A program made the translations under genes and the position numbers. From Nakamurella panacisegetis (GTDB taxonomy: Bacteria > Actinomycetota > Actinomycetes > Mycobacteriales > Nakamurellaceae): a stretch of 64,000 nt of DNA. The notes under the pieces were generated by a model, which was given only the letters and a program-made list of their open reading frames with translations, was not told the DNA's origin and made no database searches. The stretch lies in the NCBI RefSeq assembly GCF_900104535.1, contig NZ_LT629710.1:3445501-3509500 (forward strand), read 5' to 3'. Below, piece by piece: positions 43,179 through 51,342 of this stretch (position 1 is its first letter; every line of letters starts with the position of its first letter).

Positions 43179-43899
43179 CCGTCGTGACCATTCCGTTGTG
43201 CACAGTCAGTCGATACGTCCGCCCCGAGCCGGTGACCGTCGCGATTCGCCTCTTGAGGGACGCCAGATCGCCGGTGACCTGGCCGTTGCCGTTGAGTGTG
43301 GTGACCGAGACGTGGGGGCTGACGGAGACGACGCGAAGCGTCGGGTTGACGTTGCGGATGTAGTACTTCGAGCACCATCCGTTGACCCAGGCCTCATGCG
43401 AGACCTTGTCCTCCTCGCAGGCTTTCAGAGCCGCGGCGCCGGTGAACCAGTCGACCTTGTCCAAGGTCAGGCGCGATGCCTTGACGTCCACCGCCTTGAT
43501 GTACCCGTAGACCACGCCCTTCAGATCGGTGGGCAGGACGCCATCTCCGGTGCGCGTCGGCTCCGCGGAAGAGGAGGCCGGGGAACTCGTCCGGCTGTGG
43601 CTCGTCGTCGCGCTGTACGCCGGCGCGGTGGTGGTCGGGCTGCTGGAGGCCGTCGGGCTCGGGGTGGCGATCGTGGACGTGGTGGACGACGGCTCAGCCG
43701 CTCCGGTCGTCGCGACCGGGGACGAGCCGAGGGTGCTCGGTGGCCGGGAAGCCGATGCCGCGGCCGACGGGGAGGCCACTGCGGACGCGGTCGACGCGGC
43801 CGGGGTCGACGAGCCAGGAGTGGAGGTACTGCACCCGCCAAGGACGAATGCCGCCACGACGGCCAGCAGGGCCCCGCGCGGCAGGTGAACGGCCGGCAT
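43156..43899 (-). CDS. Ser/Thr-rich lipoprotein of unknown function
   Basis: The 247-residue product has a lipoprotein signal peptide with lipobox LGGC, a low-complexity Ser/Thr/Pro/Ala tether of about 95 residues and a C-terminal domain with GVVYGYIKAVDVKASRLTLD, KVDWFTGAAALKACEEDK, WCSKYYIRNVNPTLRVV and a final strand pair VHNGMVTTVTEIY. Similar domains occur in actinobacterial secreted proteins of unknown role. GGAGG precedes the ATG at 43899; upstream extensions lack support. The long tether would let the domain reach through the cell wall. Confidence 0.8.
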   Translation of the reverse strand: MPAVHLPRGALLAVVAAFVLGGCSTSTPGSSTPAASTASAVASPSAAASASRPPSTLGSSPVATTGAAEPSSTTSTIATPSPTASSSPTTTAPAYSATTSHSRTSSPASSSAEPTRTGDGVLPTDLKGVVYGYIKAVDVKASRLTLDKVDWFTGAAALKACEEDKVSHEAWVNGWCSKYYIRNVNPTLRVVSVSPHVSVTTLNGNGQVTGDLASLKRRIATVTGSGRTYRLTVHNGMVTTVTEIYSP

Positions 43900-44117
43900 C
43901 TTCGTCGCCTCCATCGGCATCCGTGATCGCGCGTCTCGGCGCGCCGATGCCAGGCTCATCCCTCGGACGTTTCCGCGGCAGGGCCGAAGGTCTCGCCGAT
44001 CAGGGACCTGTGACCCGATCCGTCGGCGGTGTGGCCGTCTGGCCAATGAGGGTCCCGGTAGCGCCCACCCGGCGACACTCTGAGGAAGGGCGCAACCGGC
44101 CGATGACGAATCGAGCG

Positions 44118-44918
44118 TCAGTTGACCTCGGTGATCGCCCGGAGCAGTTCCTCGGGCGTTTCGAGCTGTGGCAGGTGGCCGCTGCGGGGGAGCACGGTGA
44201 ACGTGGCGGTCGGGATGGCGTCGGCGTAGGCCCGGCCGTAGTCGAGGCCGACGACCCCGTCGCTCTGACCCCAGACGACGTGGACCGGGACGTCGAGGAC
44301 GGACAACCGGTCGAGCAGGCTGGGGTCGGACATGGTCGGGCCCGCGTACCCGATGATCGCGGCGACGTCGGGGCTCGGGCCACCCGCAGCGCCGGCCGGC
44401 GGTCGGGGAGCCTTGGCCGGGTCGTGGAAGGCGAGCGCGGCCAGGTCGGCCGGGGCGAGCCCGCCGACGTCCGTCATCGGGTGGCCATCGACCTCGATAC
44501 CGATGCCGTCGACGATCACCGCGCTCGACACCCTCGGACTGGCCAGCAATGCCATCTCGGCCGCGATCCAGCCGCCGAAGCTGTTGCCGACGACGGTGAC
44601 GTCCGTGAGGTCGAGCTCGTCGAGCAGCGCGACGTAGGCGGCGGCGAGATCGCGGGTCGTCGTCAGGTCCTCCGGCCGCGCCGTTCCCCCGAATCCGGGG
44701 TGGGTGGGCACGAGTACGCGTGAACGCGTGCGTTCGGCGAGCAGGTCGGCAAAGCCGCGCACGCTGCCGGCTCCCGCCCCACCGTGGAGCAGCAGGAAGA
44801 CGCGGGCGCGGTCGTGGTCGTAGAACGTGATCTCCACGCCGCCGGCGGCGAACGTGTTGGTGTGGGAGGACTGGAGGCCCGTGACCGGGCTGGTCGTGCT
44901 GCTCATCATGAGGTCCAT
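44118..44918 (-). CDS. alpha/beta hydrolase
   Basis: The 266-residue protein has HGGAGAGSVRGFADLL (oxyanion region), VPTHPGFGGTARP, the nucleophile elbow VVGNSFGGWIAAE, an acidic GQSDGVVGLDYG and the histidine SGHLPQLETPEEL. It is a typical C-C bond hydrolase/esterase-like member. The start is uncertain among ATGs at 44918, 44909 and 44906. It is divergent from a MarR regulator whose promoter carries strong inverted repeats. Confidence 0.87.
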   Translation of the reverse strand: MDLMMSSTTSPVTGLQSSHTNTFAAGGVEITFYDHDRARVFLLLHGGAGAGSVRGFADLLAERTRSRVLVPTHPGFGGTARPEDLTTTRDLAAAYVALLDELDLTDVTVVGNSFGGWIAAEMALLASPRVSSAVIVDGIGIEVDGHPMTDVGGLAPADLAALAFHDPAKAPRPPAGAAGGPSPDVAAIIGYAGPTMSDPSLLDRLSVLDVPVHVVWGQSDGVVGLDYGRAYADAIPTATFTVLPRSGHLPQLETPEELLRAITEVN

Positions 44919-44956
44919 TCGTGAGGTGCGGTGGCGGTGTTCGGATCGGTATATCA

Positions 44957-45010
44957 GGAACCTTAGGTCAGGGTCCTTGGTAGCGCAAGGACCCGTAGAT
45001 AAGGAACTTG
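44957..45010. promoter_or_regulatory. MarR operator candidates between hydrolase and MarR genes
   Basis: GGTCCTT (44973-44979) and AAGGACC (44988-44994) form a perfect inverted repeat with an 8-base spacer. Outside it, AGGAACCTTA (44957-44966) and TAAGGAACTT (45001-45010) make a second nested pair. The arrangement fits two dimers of the adjacent MarR protein. Confidence 0.6.
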
Positions 45011-45043
45011 ATCTCATCGGTTGGCTTGCCTATCGTGACGACC

Positions 45044-45487
45044 ATGAAGCCGTCGCTGCAGGACGTGGGTCTCGCCGTCAAACAGTTGCAGTGGAGCCAT
45101 CACCGGACGGCCAACCGCCGCCTGAGGACCGGGGCCGGCCTGTCTCTGGTCCAGTGGGATGTCTTGCGACACCTGCATCGCGAGCCCGACGCGTCCTTGC
45201 ACGACCTGGCGACAGCAACCTTCCAGACCGACCAGTCGATGGGCGAGTTGGCCAAACGCATGGTCGACCGTGGTCTGGTGATCCGGGCTGCTGGACCAGG
45301 GCGGGCGGTGCGTCATCGCCTGACCGATGAAGGGGAGGCCGCCTACCGGACCGGTTCGGGCATCGTCGACGGCGTGCTGGCCGACAGCATCGGGATCCTC
45401 ACCGTCAGCGAGAGAACCTCGCTGCACGCGATGCTGACCAAAGCCGCCTCCGGGCTCGGGGAATCGGGCCGGCCGGAGGACGTCTGA
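45044..45487 (+). CDS. MarR family regulator
   Basis: The 147-residue protein has the MarR core: LSLVQWDVLRHLHREPDASLHDLATATF, TDQSMGELAKRMVDRGLVIR and the wing AAGPGRAVRHRLTDEGEAAY. It is divergent from the alpha/beta hydrolase and should regulate it through the nested palindromes in between. The ATG at 45044 is preferred; an in-frame GTG and ATG lie slightly upstream. Confidence 0.86.
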   Translation: MKPSLQDVGLAVKQLQWSHHRTANRRLRTGAGLSLVQWDVLRHLHREPDASLHDLATATFQTDQSMGELAKRMVDRGLVIRAAGPGRAVRHRLTDEGEAAYRTGSGIVDGVLADSIGILTVSERTSLHAMLTKAASGLGESGRPEDV

Positions 45488-45639
45488 GATTTTGACGTCA
45501 CGAACGGCGGTGCGAAACCGGCACTACGACCGCCGATCTCCGTGGCCCGCGCGACGTGGTTGCCGGTGACGGCGGACGGGGGGCGCGGGGCGCGGGCCGA
45601 GCCGTCGCCCCCGCCGATCCGTTCGTCGCTACTGCTGCT

Positions 45640-46045
45640 CGTCACCGCCGTCGACGAAGAGCTCGCTGCAGCAGACGTGGTTCGCCTATATGCGGGTGGC
45701 GCTGCGGTTGAGGTTCGAGATCAATCGCGAACTCCAGTTGCACAGTGATCTGTCGTCGGCCGATTTCGACGTGTTGAACGCATTGACCGACTCGCCGGAT
45801 CAGCACCTGTCCGTCAGCGACCTCGCACTGCGGATCGGCTGGGAACGCAGCCGGGTCTCCCATCAGCTGCTGCGCATGGAGAGGCGCGAGCTGGTGGCCC
45901 GGCGGGTTGCCGCGACCGATGCGAGGGCCACGGACATGCTGCTCACGGCCCGCGGCCAGGCCGCCCCTCGCGACGCCATCCCAAGCCATGCCGGACTGGT
46001 CAAGCAACTCTTCTTCGACGGGCTCGATCCCGCCCTGCGTCAGCC
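45640..46045 (+). pseudogene. truncated MarR-family regulator
   Basis: The frame reads SLQQTWFAYMRVALRLRFEI, HSDLSSADFDVLNALTDS, VSDLALRIGWERSRVSHQLL and RVAATDARATDMLLTARGQ, ending near AGLVKQLFFDGLDPAL. This is a MarR protein of the type that normally has about 150-165 residues. No start with a ribosome site is visible before WFAYMRV, and the family's last helix is lost at about 46040, exactly where an opposite-strand reading frame ends. The 3' end looks replaced by inserted DNA. Confidence 0.55.
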
Positions 46046-46495
46046 GCGTGTGACGGCGGGACCGAACACCATGCCGAGAACACCCGTGTCCGGCGACTCG
46101 GGTGCCGACGGCGGCACGTCCCGGTCCGAGAGCCAAGTCCTGAGGGCGCGCCAGGTCAGATCTCGCTCGGCAGCGGAAGTAACCGGGTCGGCCGTCGTTC
46201 GTGATGCCGTGTCGGCCAGGGACTCGAGGGTCGCCCAGTCCGACCGCCGGTTGACCTTGGGGCCCTCGACCGGAGAGGCAGCACTCGCCGGCATCGGGGA
46301 GGTAGGGGCCGGGATCGGGGTCGGTGGCGGGAAACTCCGCTCGATCGTGCCGGCATCCACGCCCAGGTCCTGCAAGAGCTGCTGCTGTTGCTCGCTGTCG
46401 AATCGATCGGGCAATTCCTGCTGTGCTCGCCCGGCCTGGCGCAGGCGTCCACGGCTGTACAGGAACCGGACGACAGTGTTGCGTCGAATCTCCAC
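46040..46495 (-). CDS. hypothetical protein, possible mobile-element ORF
   Basis: From a GTG at 46495 (VEIRRNTVVRFLYSRGRLR) the frame gives 151 residues: a basic N-terminus, a Gln-rich helix (SEQQQQLLQDLGVDAG), a proline-rich spacer (PPPTPIPAPTSPMPAS) and a C-terminal helical part (SDWATLESLADTASRTT, RALRTWLSDRD). I do not recognise the family. Two tandem 30-bp repeats lie directly upstream, and its stop coincides with the break in the MarR remnant, so it may be part of an insertion. It could also be a chance frame. Confidence 0.35.
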   Translation of the reverse strand: MEIRRNTVVRFLYSRGRLRQAGRAQQELPDRFDSEQQQQLLQDLGVDAGTIERSFPPPTPIPAPTSPMPASAASPVEGPKVNRRSDWATLESLADTASRTTADPVTSAAERDLTWRALRTWLSDRDVPPSAPESPDTGVLGMVFGPAVTRG

Positions 46496-46510
46496 CACAC
46501 GACCGTCCTT

Positions 46511-46570
46511 ACCTGGGCAGTTGTCCCTTACACCCCTGAGACCTGGGCCGTTGTCCCGTACACCCCTGAG
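46511..46570 (+). repeat. tandem duplicate of 30 bp
   Basis: Two adjacent 30-bp copies (46511-46540 and 46541-46570) differ at two positions. Each contains gttgtccc and tacacccctgag. They stand just upstream of the minus-strand hypothetical gene and may be regulatory, or the end of an inserted element. Confidence 0.7.
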
Positions 46571-46807
46571 GTTCACTCAAAGGTACTGCCCTAAGTCACG
46601 ACGGAGTCCTGCGACAGGCGATTACCCCCCAACGAGGTGACCGAGGGATGCCGACCACCCTATCGGCGTAAAGCTGGACGGGGAGTCGTCATACTTCCGA
46701 GATGGCCGGGCTCGACGAGTTCGACCGGAGCGAGGTTCCGGGACTGCTCGGATCGTGGGCGGGGCATGCTGGACGAATCCGGGTCGTGCCGGCCCGGTTG
46801 CGTCGCG

Positions 46808-46966
46808 TCAGCGGCGTGTCGTCTTGCGCCGGACCCAGCCGAAGATGCTGGTCGCGAGGAACAGCACGATCCCGATGATGGCGAGCCAGATCAAGCCCTT
46901 GATGACGAATCCGAGAACGGCAACGACGATCCATACGAGCAACAGAACTCCGAGGATGGCAAGCAT
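46808..46966 (-). CDS. small two-helix membrane protein
   Basis: A 52-residue protein with two hydrophobic segments, LAILGVLLLVWIVVAVLGFV and IWLAIIGIVLFLATSIFGW, and a basic tail RRKTTRR. Such small membrane proteins are common in actinobacteria and have no known function. Positive-inside charges place both termini in the cytoplasm. The minus-strand ATG at 46966 has GAGAG upstream. Confidence 0.65.
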   Translation of the reverse strand: MLAILGVLLLVWIVVAVLGFVIKGLIWLAIIGIVLFLATSIFGWVRRKTTRR

Positions 46967-47148
46967 GCTCTCAGTATGCCCCTGGGGTGCAGGCCAGGTG
47001 GGGAACGGCCGAGCCACTTCGGTTCCGGGGCATGGCAAGCGATGCGCGGAATGTTCAGCTGATGTTGCCCGAATCGGCGTTTTACTACCCGCTCGATAGT
47101 AATAGGACTGTTCCCGAGACGGCGACCGCCGGCTCGGAAAGGACGACC

Positions 47149-48900
47149 ATGTTCGTGCACAAGCGGTACCGCATCGGTGCGGCTGTACTGGCAGCGACTC
47201 TTCTGGCTGCGTCTGTCTCCTCCGGCGAGGCGGGAGCAACGTCGGCCGCGGGCACCAAGGGGTCGCCCGTCAAGCAACAGAATCACGTCCTGGCCAAACA
47301 CGTCCTCGTGCTCTCGGTGGACGGTCTGCACCAGACCGATCTGGCCTGGTACATCCGCACCCATCCGCACTCGGCCCTCGCTTCGTTGGTTGCCTCGGGC
47401 ACCGAATACACCAACGCCCAGACGACGTTTCCTTCGGATTCGTTCCCCGGTATGGTCGCGGCGCTGACCGGCGGCGGCCCAGGGACCTCGGGTGTCTTCT
47501 ACGACGACACCTACAACCGTGCACTGCTCCCGGCTGGCACCCTCGACTGCTCGACGGCAACCCCGGGCACCGAGGTGTCGTGGACGGAGGCGGCCGACCG
47601 CTCCCAGAGCCCGATCACCCTGGACGCCGGACAGAAGCTGTCCGCTCCGGTCCTCACGGCGTTGCCCACCAACACCCTGGCCGAGACGATCGCCAGTTCG
47701 GCCGGCGTCACCGCCGCCATCCTGAAGATGACCCCGACTCCGCAGGCCCTGATCGACCCGGCCACGCTGCCGGTCAACCCGACCACCTGCCTCCCCGTCT
47801 ACCCGAGCCAGTATCTGAGGGTGAACACCGTCTTCGAAGTGGCCCGCGCGGCTGGTCTGCGCACGGCGTGGTCGGACAAGCACCCGGCCTACGAGATCCT
47901 CAACGGCCCGTCCGGAGCCGGAGTGCAGGATCTGTTCACCCCGGAGATCAACGGCGTCGCCGACAACGCCGGTGACGACTGGACCACCGACAACGCCCTC
48001 ACGCAGGAGTACGACAGCACGAAGGTCGCCGCGATCGTCAATGAGATCAACGGCTTCGACCATTCCGGCAGTCGCCGGGTGGGCACGCCGGCCATCTTCG
48101 GGATGAACTTCCAGACGGTGTCGACCGCCCAGAAACTCCCCGTCTCGGACGGCCTCGCCGGGGGGTACCACGCGGACGGCACCCCGGGGCCGCTGGTGCA
48201 GAGGGCGCTGACCTATATCGACACCCAGGTCGACACCATGACCGCGGCCATCCGCCGCAATGGCCTGACCGGCAGCACCGCCATCATCCTGTCGGCCAAA
48301 CACGGCCAGGCTCCCGTCGACGAGAGCACGCTGCGCCGCGTCGACGACGGCAAGATCATCGCCGCCCTGGATTCGGCCTGGGCCGCCGATCATCCGGCCG
48401 CCGCGCCGCTGGTGTCGTTCTCCGTCGACGACGACGGCATGCTGCTCTGGCTCTCCGACCGATCCTCGGCCGCCCTGGACTTCGCCCAGCACTTCCTGCT
48501 CACTTACGCTGCCCCGGCCAACCTGGCCACGGATTCGAAGGGGGTCTACTCGGCCACGGTCGACCGGTCCGGCCTGACCCGCGTCTACACCGGCAGGGCC
48601 GCAGACACCCTGGTGCGGGCCAGGAACGGTGATTCGCACGCACCTGACCTGATCGGCATCACCCAACCGGGCGTTGTCTACACCGGCGGCGTGAAGAAGA
48701 TCGCCGAGCACGGCGGAGACGCGCCGGCCGATCTCGACGTCGCCCTCGTCGTCTCCGGTCCGGTCACCCAGCGCGCCGTGAATTCGGGTCGCGTCAGGAC
48801 CACTCAGATCGCCCCGACCATCCTGCGTCTGCTCGGTCTGAACCCCAACGCCTTGCAGGCCGTCCGCATCGAGCACACGGCCGTCCTGCCCGGCCTGTAG
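47149..48900 (+). CDS. secreted alkaline phosphatase-superfamily phosphodiesterase
   Basis: The 583-residue product has a signal peptide (KRYR, AAVLAATLLAASVSS) and a type I phosphodiesterase/nucleotide pyrophosphatase fold: HVLVLSVDGLHQTDL (metal-site aspartate), TTFPSDSFPGMVAALTGG with the nucleophile Thr/Ser region, ILSAKHGQAPVDES and a C-terminal PDLIGITQPGVVYTGG, HGGDAPADLDVALVV (metal-site histidine). It should act outside the cell on phosphate esters or diesters. GGAAAGGA precedes the ATG. A strong hairpin follows the stop. Confidence 0.87.
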   Translation: MFVHKRYRIGAAVLAATLLAASVSSGEAGATSAAGTKGSPVKQQNHVLAKHVLVLSVDGLHQTDLAWYIRTHPHSALASLVASGTEYTNAQTTFPSDSFPGMVAALTGGGPGTSGVFYDDTYNRALLPAGTLDCSTATPGTEVSWTEAADRSQSPITLDAGQKLSAPVLTALPTNTLAETIASSAGVTAAILKMTPTPQALIDPATLPVNPTTCLPVYPSQYLRVNTVFEVARAAGLRTAWSDKHPAYEILNGPSGAGVQDLFTPEINGVADNAGDDWTTDNALTQEYDSTKVAAIVNEINGFDHSGSRRVGTPAIFGMNFQTVSTAQKLPVSDGLAGGYHADGTPGPLVQRALTYIDTQVDTMTAAIRRNGLTGSTAIILSAKHGQAPVDESTLRRVDDGKIIAALDSAWAADHPAAAPLVSFSVDDDGMLLWLSDRSSAALDFAQHFLLTYAAPANLATDSKGVYSATVDRSGLTRVYTGRAADTLVRARNGDSHAPDLIGITQPGVVYTGGVKKIAEHGGDAPADLDVALVVSGPVTQRAVNSGRVRTTQIAPTILRLLGLNPNALQAVRIEHTAVLPGL

Positions 48901-48910
48901 TCCCGCCTGA

Positions 48911-48953
48911 CACCGGGGCTCCGATCAACGGCTGAACGAGCGGAGCCCCGGTG
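48911..48953. terminator. bidirectional hairpin after phosphodiesterase gene
   Basis: CACCGGGGCTCCG (48911-48923) pairs perfectly with CGGAGCCCCGGTG (48941-48953) over a 17-base loop. It lies 10 bases after the phosphodiesterase gene and 8 bases after the end of the convergent DksA-like gene. Confidence 0.75.
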
Positions 48954-48961
48954 CCCCCTGG

Positions 48962-49333
48962 TCATCGAGCCCGGGCGGCACAACTGACGCACGTGGTGGT
49001 GGCGGGTCGAATCTCCAGTCGCGAGGCCGGGATGGGCATCGAACAGACCCGGCAAACGCCGTACCGGCCGTGCTGCAGATCGTTCAGGGCATCTTCGGCG
49101 ACCCGGATCTCGGTCAGGGCCCGTGCTTTCTGCCCCTCCAGCGTCTGCAGGACCGAACTCAGCGGGATGCCGTCGGGATCATGCTCGTCGTCATCGCCGC
49201 CGTTGGCGCGAACCGCTCGGGTCGACAGGAGCTCGGACTCGAGGCGAGCCAGTTCACCGGTCAGGGCCTCGACGGTGGACCGAAGCCGGTTCCTCCAGTG
49301 CGTCTGTCCACCCGCCTCGCCGTGGTCGGTCAT
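48962..49333 (-). CDS. TraR/DksA-type zinc-finger protein
   Basis: The 123-residue protein has a coiled-coil-forming N-terminal helix pair (RSTVEALTGELARLESELL, VLQTLEGQKARALTEIRVAE) and a C-terminal C4 zinc finger CRVC and CVSC inside the GRYGVCRVCSMPIPASRLEI signature. DksA/TraR proteins bind the RNA polymerase secondary channel and alter transcription initiation. The DxxD tip typical of DksA appears only as an acidic run DDDEHD, so its mode of action is uncertain. A GTG three bases upstream is an alternative start. Confidence 0.85.
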   Translation of the reverse strand: MTDHGEAGGQTHWRNRLRSTVEALTGELARLESELLSTRAVRANGGDDDEHDPDGIPLSSVLQTLEGQKARALTEIRVAEDALNDLQHGRYGVCRVCSMPIPASRLEIRPATTTCVSCAARAR

Positions 49334-49474
49334 CACGATCGGTCAGCACCACCCTTCATCCGCGTTCCTCCAGACTATCGAGGCCCATTCCCGCTCGGTC
49401 GTGGTTGCCGAACCGGATCCGGGGAACTGGGTCGAGGACGGTCAATCCCGGATCGCCAGCGGAAGGAGTCAGCC

Positions 49475-50032
49475 GTGACCACAGCACCGACGATCACCCA
49501 CCTGCCCGGAGCCGGCAGCGCGCTCGACCGGTGGGCCGCCGGCCTGCAGCAGGCGATCGTGCGCCGCACCGATCACGGGCCGGCGGCGAAAGTGGTCGCG
49601 GCCCTGTCCGGTGAACGGTGGTTCGGCCATGCGCTGCACCCAGCTCTTGTCGTCGTGCCGGCCGGTGCCTGGCTGGTGAGCGCGTGGTACGACCGGCGCG
49701 GCGTGGCCACCGAGGATCCCCACGACGAGGCGGTGGCGGACGCCACCCTTCGGTTGGGCCTGGCCGCCGCCGTTCCCACGGCGCTGGCGGGTGTCGCGCA
49801 GTTTCTGCCCACGGAGGGCGAAGCGCGTCGGATCGCCGCCGTGCACTGGGCCCTCAACGCCGCCGCGGTCTCGCTGTACAGCGCATCTTCGGTCCTGAGG
49901 AGCAACGGCCGTCGGCCAGCGGCGCGGCGTCTGGCGCTGCTCGCCCTCGGGCTCGTCGGTCCCGGCGCCTACCTCGGCGGTCATCTGGCCTACCGCCTCG
50001 GTGTGGGGCAAACCCGGTCCCTCGTTGTCTGA
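49475..50032 (+). CDS. DUF2231 membrane protein
   Basis: The 185-residue protein (GTG start with GGAAGGAG upstream) has the DUF2231 pattern: GHALHPALVVVPAGAWLVSAWYD, three further hydrophobic helices (LGLAAAVPTALAGVAQFL, AAVHWALNAAAVSLYSASS, LALLALGLVGPGAYLGGHLAYRLG) and histidines at the membrane edge. The family often accompanies Rieske or redox proteins and its histidines may bind haem or metal, but here it stands alone. Its role is not known. Confidence 0.82.
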   Translation: MTTAPTITHLPGAGSALDRWAAGLQQAIVRRTDHGPAAKVVAALSGERWFGHALHPALVVVPAGAWLVSAWYDRRGVATEDPHDEAVADATLRLGLAAAVPTALAGVAQFLPTEGEARRIAAVHWALNAAAVSLYSASSVLRSNGRRPAARRLALLALGLVGPGAYLGGHLAYRLGVGQTRSLVV

Positions 50033-50044
50033 TACGTCGAACAA

Positions 50045-50074
50045 TGGAATTGAACACTGTGGAATTGAACACTG
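50045..50074 (+). repeat. short AT-rich tandem repeat
   Basis: Two 15-bp copies of tggaattgaacactg with a partial third follow the DUF2231 stop. The patch is unusually AT-rich for this genome. A short open frame starting at 50044 (MELNTVELNTEELL) is made partly of this repeat and is not accepted as a gene. Confidence 0.5.
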
Positions 50075-50267
50075 AGGAATTGTTGACCGACATCCGTCGT
50101 CGAGTCGCCCGCCGATCCAGTGGTCTGCTCAAGTTCATCCGTCCGGTGCTGACCGCAGGAAAGCGGTCGATACCCCGGACGGTCTGTGGTGAAACGCCGA
50201 TAGTGTCTTTCTTGTGTGTCCACAGAGCCTGCTGCACAAGGGCTTCAGCTCTGGCATCATGGTTGGC

Positions 50268-51233
50268 ATGACGGCAATCGGCTACACCCTCATGACCGAG
50301 CAGGCCGGCCCCCGTGAGCTGATTGCGCACGCCACGGCCGCCGAGCGTGCCGGGTTTGATTTCGAGGTGTGCAGCGACCATTTCTTTCCCTGGCTGGAGG
50401 AGATGGGCCATTCGCCGAACGCTTGGGTCACACTCGGCGCGGTGGCCCAGGCTACCGATCAGGTCGGTCTGATGACCTATGTGACCTCCCCGACCTTTCG
50501 TTACCATGCGGCCGTGGTCGCGCAGCAGGCGGCGACCCTCCAGATCATCTCGCAGAATCGGTTCACTCTGGGGCTCGGCTCGGGTGAGGCACTGAACGAA
50601 CACATCATCGCCTCCGGTTGGCCCGGTGCGAACATCCGGCAGGCTCGGCTGGTCGAAGGTGTCGACATCATCAACCGGCTGTTCGACGGCGGTTCGGTCA
50701 ACTTCCAGGGCAAATATCTGCAGGTGGATTCGGCCAAGCTATGGGATCTCCCCGACGTTCGGGTCCCGATCGGTATTGCCGTTTCCGGTCGCCAGTCGTG
50801 CGAGACGTTCGGGCCGATGGGAGATGTCATGATCGGGATCGACCCAGACCCAGACTTGGTCGAGTGGTGGGACAAATCCGGCGACGGGCGCTCAAGGAAG
50901 GTCGCCCAGCTACCCATTTCCTGGGATTCCGACGTCGAGGCGGCGACCAGGCGCGCCCACGAGCTGTTCCGTTGGAGTTTGCCCGGGTGGAAGGTCAATG
51001 CGGAGTTGCCGAGCCCGGCCGCGTTCGCGAGCGCGGCCGAGACCGCCCGTCCGGAGGACGTGGCCGCCGCCATCCCCTGCGGCAACGACGTGGAGGCGGT
51101 GGTGGTCGCGGCCAAGAAGTTCTTCGATGCCGGCTACACCGATCTGGCTCTGGTGCAGATCGGGGCCGACCAGCAGGACAGCTTCTTCCGGGCCGCGACT
51201 GCGGAGATCCTGCCGGAGTTGAGGAGGCTCTGA
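50268..51233 (+). CDS. LLM-class F420-dependent oxidoreductase
   Basis: The 321-residue protein is a bacterial luciferase-like TIM barrel of the F420-dependent G6PDH-like branch: IGYTLMTEQAGPRELIAHA, GFDFEVCSDHFFPWLEEMGHSPNAW, YHAAVVAQQAATLQIISQ, LGLGSGEALNEHI and PVPIGIAVSGRQSCETFG-like segments. It would transfer hydride between F420 and a small substrate. The SDHFFPW histidine corresponds to the F420-site region of FGD-type enzymes. Substrate is unknown. The start at 50268 begins directly with the first beta strand. Confidence 0.87.
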   Translation: MTAIGYTLMTEQAGPRELIAHATAAERAGFDFEVCSDHFFPWLEEMGHSPNAWVTLGAVAQATDQVGLMTYVTSPTFRYHAAVVAQQAATLQIISQNRFTLGLGSGEALNEHIIASGWPGANIRQARLVEGVDIINRLFDGGSVNFQGKYLQVDSAKLWDLPDVRVPIGIAVSGRQSCETFGPMGDVMIGIDPDPDLVEWWDKSGDGRSRKVAQLPISWDSDVEAATRRAHELFRWSLPGWKVNAELPSPAAFASAAETARPEDVAAAIPCGNDVEAVVVAAKKFFDAGYTDLALVQIGADQQDSFFRAATAEILPELRRL

Positions 51234-51342
51234 ATCAGGCTGCGCCGCAGCCGGATCGTGGGACAGGCGTGCCTCCGGGCTCCTGTCGCCGCCGCCTCCG
51301 GCATTCAGGCCCTGTTGATCCGGCCCCAGAGGGGAAAGTCAC

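Noticed and set aside
46891-48876. 661-codon minus-strand frame opposite the phosphodiesterase
   Set aside because: Antisense of a high-GC gene with an intact signal peptide and catalytic motifs; no family features in the antisense product.
50044-50271. Short frame MELNTVELNTEELL and onward
   Set aside because: Starts inside a tandem repeat, lacks a ribosome site and runs into the leader of the F420 oxidoreductase gene. No conserved fold is visible.
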